NCBI RefSeq assembly: GCF_000717875.1
Contig: NZ_JOCT01000021.1
Location: forward strand, 307,147 to 371,146
From: Streptomyces sp. NRRL S-455
GTDB lineage: Bacteria; Actinomycetota; Actinomycetes; Streptomycetales; Streptomycetaceae
Direction: 5' to 3'
DNA: 64,000 nucleotides
Part shown: piece after piece, positions 62,308-64,000 of the stretch
Layout: the number at the start of each line of letters is the position of its first letter
Numbering within the stretch: the first letter of the stretch is position 1
Position numbers and translations under genes: made by a program
Notes under the pieces: model-generated
Databases searched by the model: none
What the model saw: only the letters and a program-made list of their open reading frames with translations
What the model was told of the DNA's origin: nothing

Positions 62308-62774
62308 GCCGGGAGCGTCAGGACCTGCTCAGCCGCAGCGCCCTCGGGGTGTTCCGGCTGAACGGCCAGTTCCTCGGCGTCGCGGAGGAGCTGGCCCGGC
62401 CCGCCGGACTCACCGCCGCCTGGTGGCAGGTGCTCGGCGCGGTCCTCGGCGAGCCGCTGCCCGTCTCCGGCATCGCCCGCGCCATGGGCATCACCCGGCA
62501 GAGCGTGCAGCGCATCGCCGATCTGCTGGTGGAGCGGGGGCTCGCCGAGTACCGGCCGAACCCCGCGCACCGCCGTGCCAAGCTCCTCACTCCGACCGAG
62601 GAGGGCCGTGCGGCGATCGCCCGGATCGACCCCGGGCACACGGCCTTCGCCGACCGGCTGGCGGAGGCGTTCGGGGAGGCGGAACTCGCGGAGGCGGTGG
62701 ACGTACTGGAACGGCTGTCGAAGGTGCTCGACCAGGTGGGGCCGCCCGTCACACACCCTCCGCCTGTTACATAA
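62304..62774 (+). CDS. MarR family repressor
   Basis: 156 residues from GTG overlapping the DJ-1 stop. Winged helix: GLTAAWWQVLGAVLGEPLPV, GIARAMGITRQSVQRIADLL (recognition helix) and wing YRPNPAHRRAKLLTPTEEG. Flanking helices dimerise. It likely autoregulates the two-gene operon at the palindromes 61629-61662. Inducer unknown. Confidence 0.9.
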   Translation: MSRERQDLLSRSALGVFRLNGQFLGVAEELARPAGLTAAWWQVLGAVLGEPLPVSGIARAMGITRQSVQRIADLLVERGLAEYRPNPAHRRAKLLTPTEEGRAAIARIDPGHTAFADRLAEAFGEAELAEAVDVLERLSKVLDQVGPPVTHPPPVT

Positions 62775-62859
62775 CCGTAGACATCGCCCAGGTCACCCCG
62801 CCCGGACCCCGCACTATTCTCGATCTGTTGCTCACGTGTGGGGGGAAGGCGGCTGAGCG

Positions 62860-64000
62860 ATGGAGAAGCTGGGGCCCGGGGATCCGCAGCACATCGGTGC
62901 GTACCGGCTGCTGGCGCGGCTCGGCGCGGGGGGCATGGGGCACGTCTACCTGGCCCGCTCGGAGCGGGGCCGTACGGTCGCCGTGAAACTCGTGCGCGAG
63001 GAGCTGGCCGCGCAGGAGGAGTTCCGGGAGCGGTTCCGGCAGGAGGTGCGGGCCGCGCGGCGGGTCGGCGGGTACTGGACGGCGCCGGTGCTGGACGCGG
63101 ACACCGAGGCGGCGGTGCCGTGGGTGGCCACGGGGTACGTCGCCGGGCCGAGCCTGCAGCAGGTCGTCGGGCACGACCACGGGGCCCTGCCCGAGCGAAC
63201 CGTCCGCATCCTCGCGGCCGGACTCGCGCACGCGCTCAAGGACATCCACGCCGCCGGCATCGTCCACCGCGACCTGAAGCCGTCCAACGTGCTGGTCACC
63301 ATCGACGGCCCGCGCGTCATCGACTTCGGCATCGCGCGGGCCCTGCAGACCATGACCGACGGCGGGCTCACCCGCACCGGGGCGCTCGTCGGGTCGCCCG
63401 GTTTCATGGCGCCCGAGCAGGTGCGGGGCGACCGCATCACCCCGGCGTGCGACGTCTTCTGCCTCGGCTCGGTCCTCGCCTACGCCGCCACCGGCACCCT
63501 GCCCTTCGGCACCGCGGGCAGCGGCGGTGTGCACGCGCTGATGTTCCGCATCGCCCAGGAGGAACCGGACCTGGAGGGCGTCCCCGAGGGCATCGCCGAC
63601 CTGGTCCGCGCGTGCCTGCGCAAGGACCCCGCCGCACGGCCGTCCCTCGACCGCGTCCTGGAACGCACCGGCGCCGACGACACCGTCCTGGACGGCCGCG
63701 CCCTCGACCCGTGGCTCCCGAGCGCCCTCGTCGCCCAACTCGGGCGGCACGCGGTGCGGTTGCTGGACGCGGAGGATCCGGAGGGGGAGCAGGGGGCTGA
63801 CGGAGGAGGGCCGTCCGCCGCCGAGGAGGTCTCCGGCCCGCCCGCCGTGGCGGACCAGCGCGGTGCCGTCCGGAACCCCGCCCCCGGCCCCACACCCGAA
63901 CACGCCCCCGCCGCCGACGAGTCGTCCCGGAATCCCGTCCCGCCGCCCCCCGTGCCTCCGGCCCCCGTGCCGACGCCCTCCGCGCACCCCGGCCCGCCTC
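62860..64000 (+). CDS. Ser/Thr protein kinase (PknB-type), 5' part
   Basis: Eukaryotic-type kinase; runs off the window end in an open frame (380 residues visible). ATG 62860. Gly-rich loop LLARLGAGGMGHVYLARSER, ATP-binding Lys43 in VAVKLV, catalytic loop GIVHRDLKPSNVL (Asp138), metal motif VIDFGIARAL (Asp155) and GSPGFMAPEQVRGDRITPACDVFCLG. The kinase ends near residue 270, followed by an acidic then Pro-rich juxtamembrane-type linker. The downstream part (membrane helix, sensor) is not in view. Confidence 0.93.
   Translation, partial: MEKLGPGDPQHIGAYRLLARLGAGGMGHVYLARSERGRTVAVKLVREELAAQEEFRERFRQEVRAARRVGGYWTAPVLDADTEAAVPWVATGYVAGPSLQQVVGHDHGALPERTVRILAAGLAHALKDIHAAGIVHRDLKPSNVLVTIDGPRVIDFGIARALQTMTDGGLTRTGALVGSPGFMAPEQVRGDRITPACDVFCLGSVLAYAATGTLPFGTAGSGGVHALMFRIAQEEPDLEGVPEGIADLVRACLRKDPAARPSLDRVLERTGADDTVLDGRALDPWLPSALVAQLGRHAVRLLDAEDPEGEQGADGGGPSAAEEVSGPPAVADQRGAVRNPAPGPTPEHAPAADESSRNPVPPPPVPPAPVPTPSAHPGPP

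Overview
The window is high-GC actinobacterial DNA, almost certainly a Streptomyces chromosome. GTG and TTG starts, tight ATGA/GTGA overlaps, a dnaK-grpE-dnaJ-hspR operon, an HspR-type operator in front of clpB, mycothiol- and F420-type enzymes and a DUF397 remnant all point there. From memory, the gene order (dnaK operon, clpB, aspartate-type aminotransferase, pyrE, fbaA, tryptophan dioxygenase/kynureninase/formamidase, CYP107U1-like P450, purA) matches the S. coelicolor core segment running from about SCO3671 down to SCO3629. No rRNA, tRNA or CRISPR array was seen.

Layout. 1-5.0 kb: 3' end of dnaK, then grpE, dnaJ, hspR and a terminator, followed by an orphan sugar-binding lipoprotein. 5.0-6.4 kb: a MITE-like element fused onto the end of a DUF418 membrane protein gene. 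6.5-16.6 kb: accessory island 1, a seven-gene leftward operon (heme-oxygenase-fold oxidase, aminotransferase, two-nucleotide-site flavoprotein, cupin, TauE-type exporter, O-methyltransferase, nitroreductase) lying between two paralogous LuxR-type regulators. The second regulator is accompanied by a small secreted peptide and a Rieske-like protein that has lost its iron-binding histidines. 16.7-22.5 kb: core genes again (F420/FMN-type oxidoreductase, clpB with its HAIR operator, a YbjN protein, an NlpC/P60 protein without the catalytic cysteine). 22.5-29.6 kb: remnants of a DUF397/ATP-binding regulatory module, then accessory island 2. This has two divergent operons: flavoprotein, ATP-grasp ligase and EamA exporter on the left; 2OG-Fe(II) dioxygenase, capreomycidine-synthase-like PLP enzyme and AzlC/AzlD exporter on the right. 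29.7-64 kb: mostly conserved chromosome, with a 24-bp minisatellite, the kynurenine pathway, two tandem two-component systems, a P450, an ABC-2 exporter with its MarR/GbsR regulator, purA, a GntR/aminotransferase pair, a DJ-1/MarR pair and the start of a Ser/Thr protein kinase.

How the genes work together. The chaperone operon and clpB form the HspR regulon. fbaA and pyrE/purA serve glycolysis and nucleotide synthesis. The three kynurenine genes would convert tryptophan to anthranilate. Each island carries an aminotransferase-fold enzyme, a flavoprotein with two dinucleotide-binding motifs, a non-heme-iron-type oxygenase candidate and its own exporter. That combination suggests two small, apparently undescribed pathways that modify amino acids. 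Island 1 resembles a split version of the N-oxygenase plus cupin arrangement known from SznF. Island 2 looks like a route to a hydroxylated or cyclised amino acid joined by a ligase and exported by amino-acid exporters. Both product assignments are inference.
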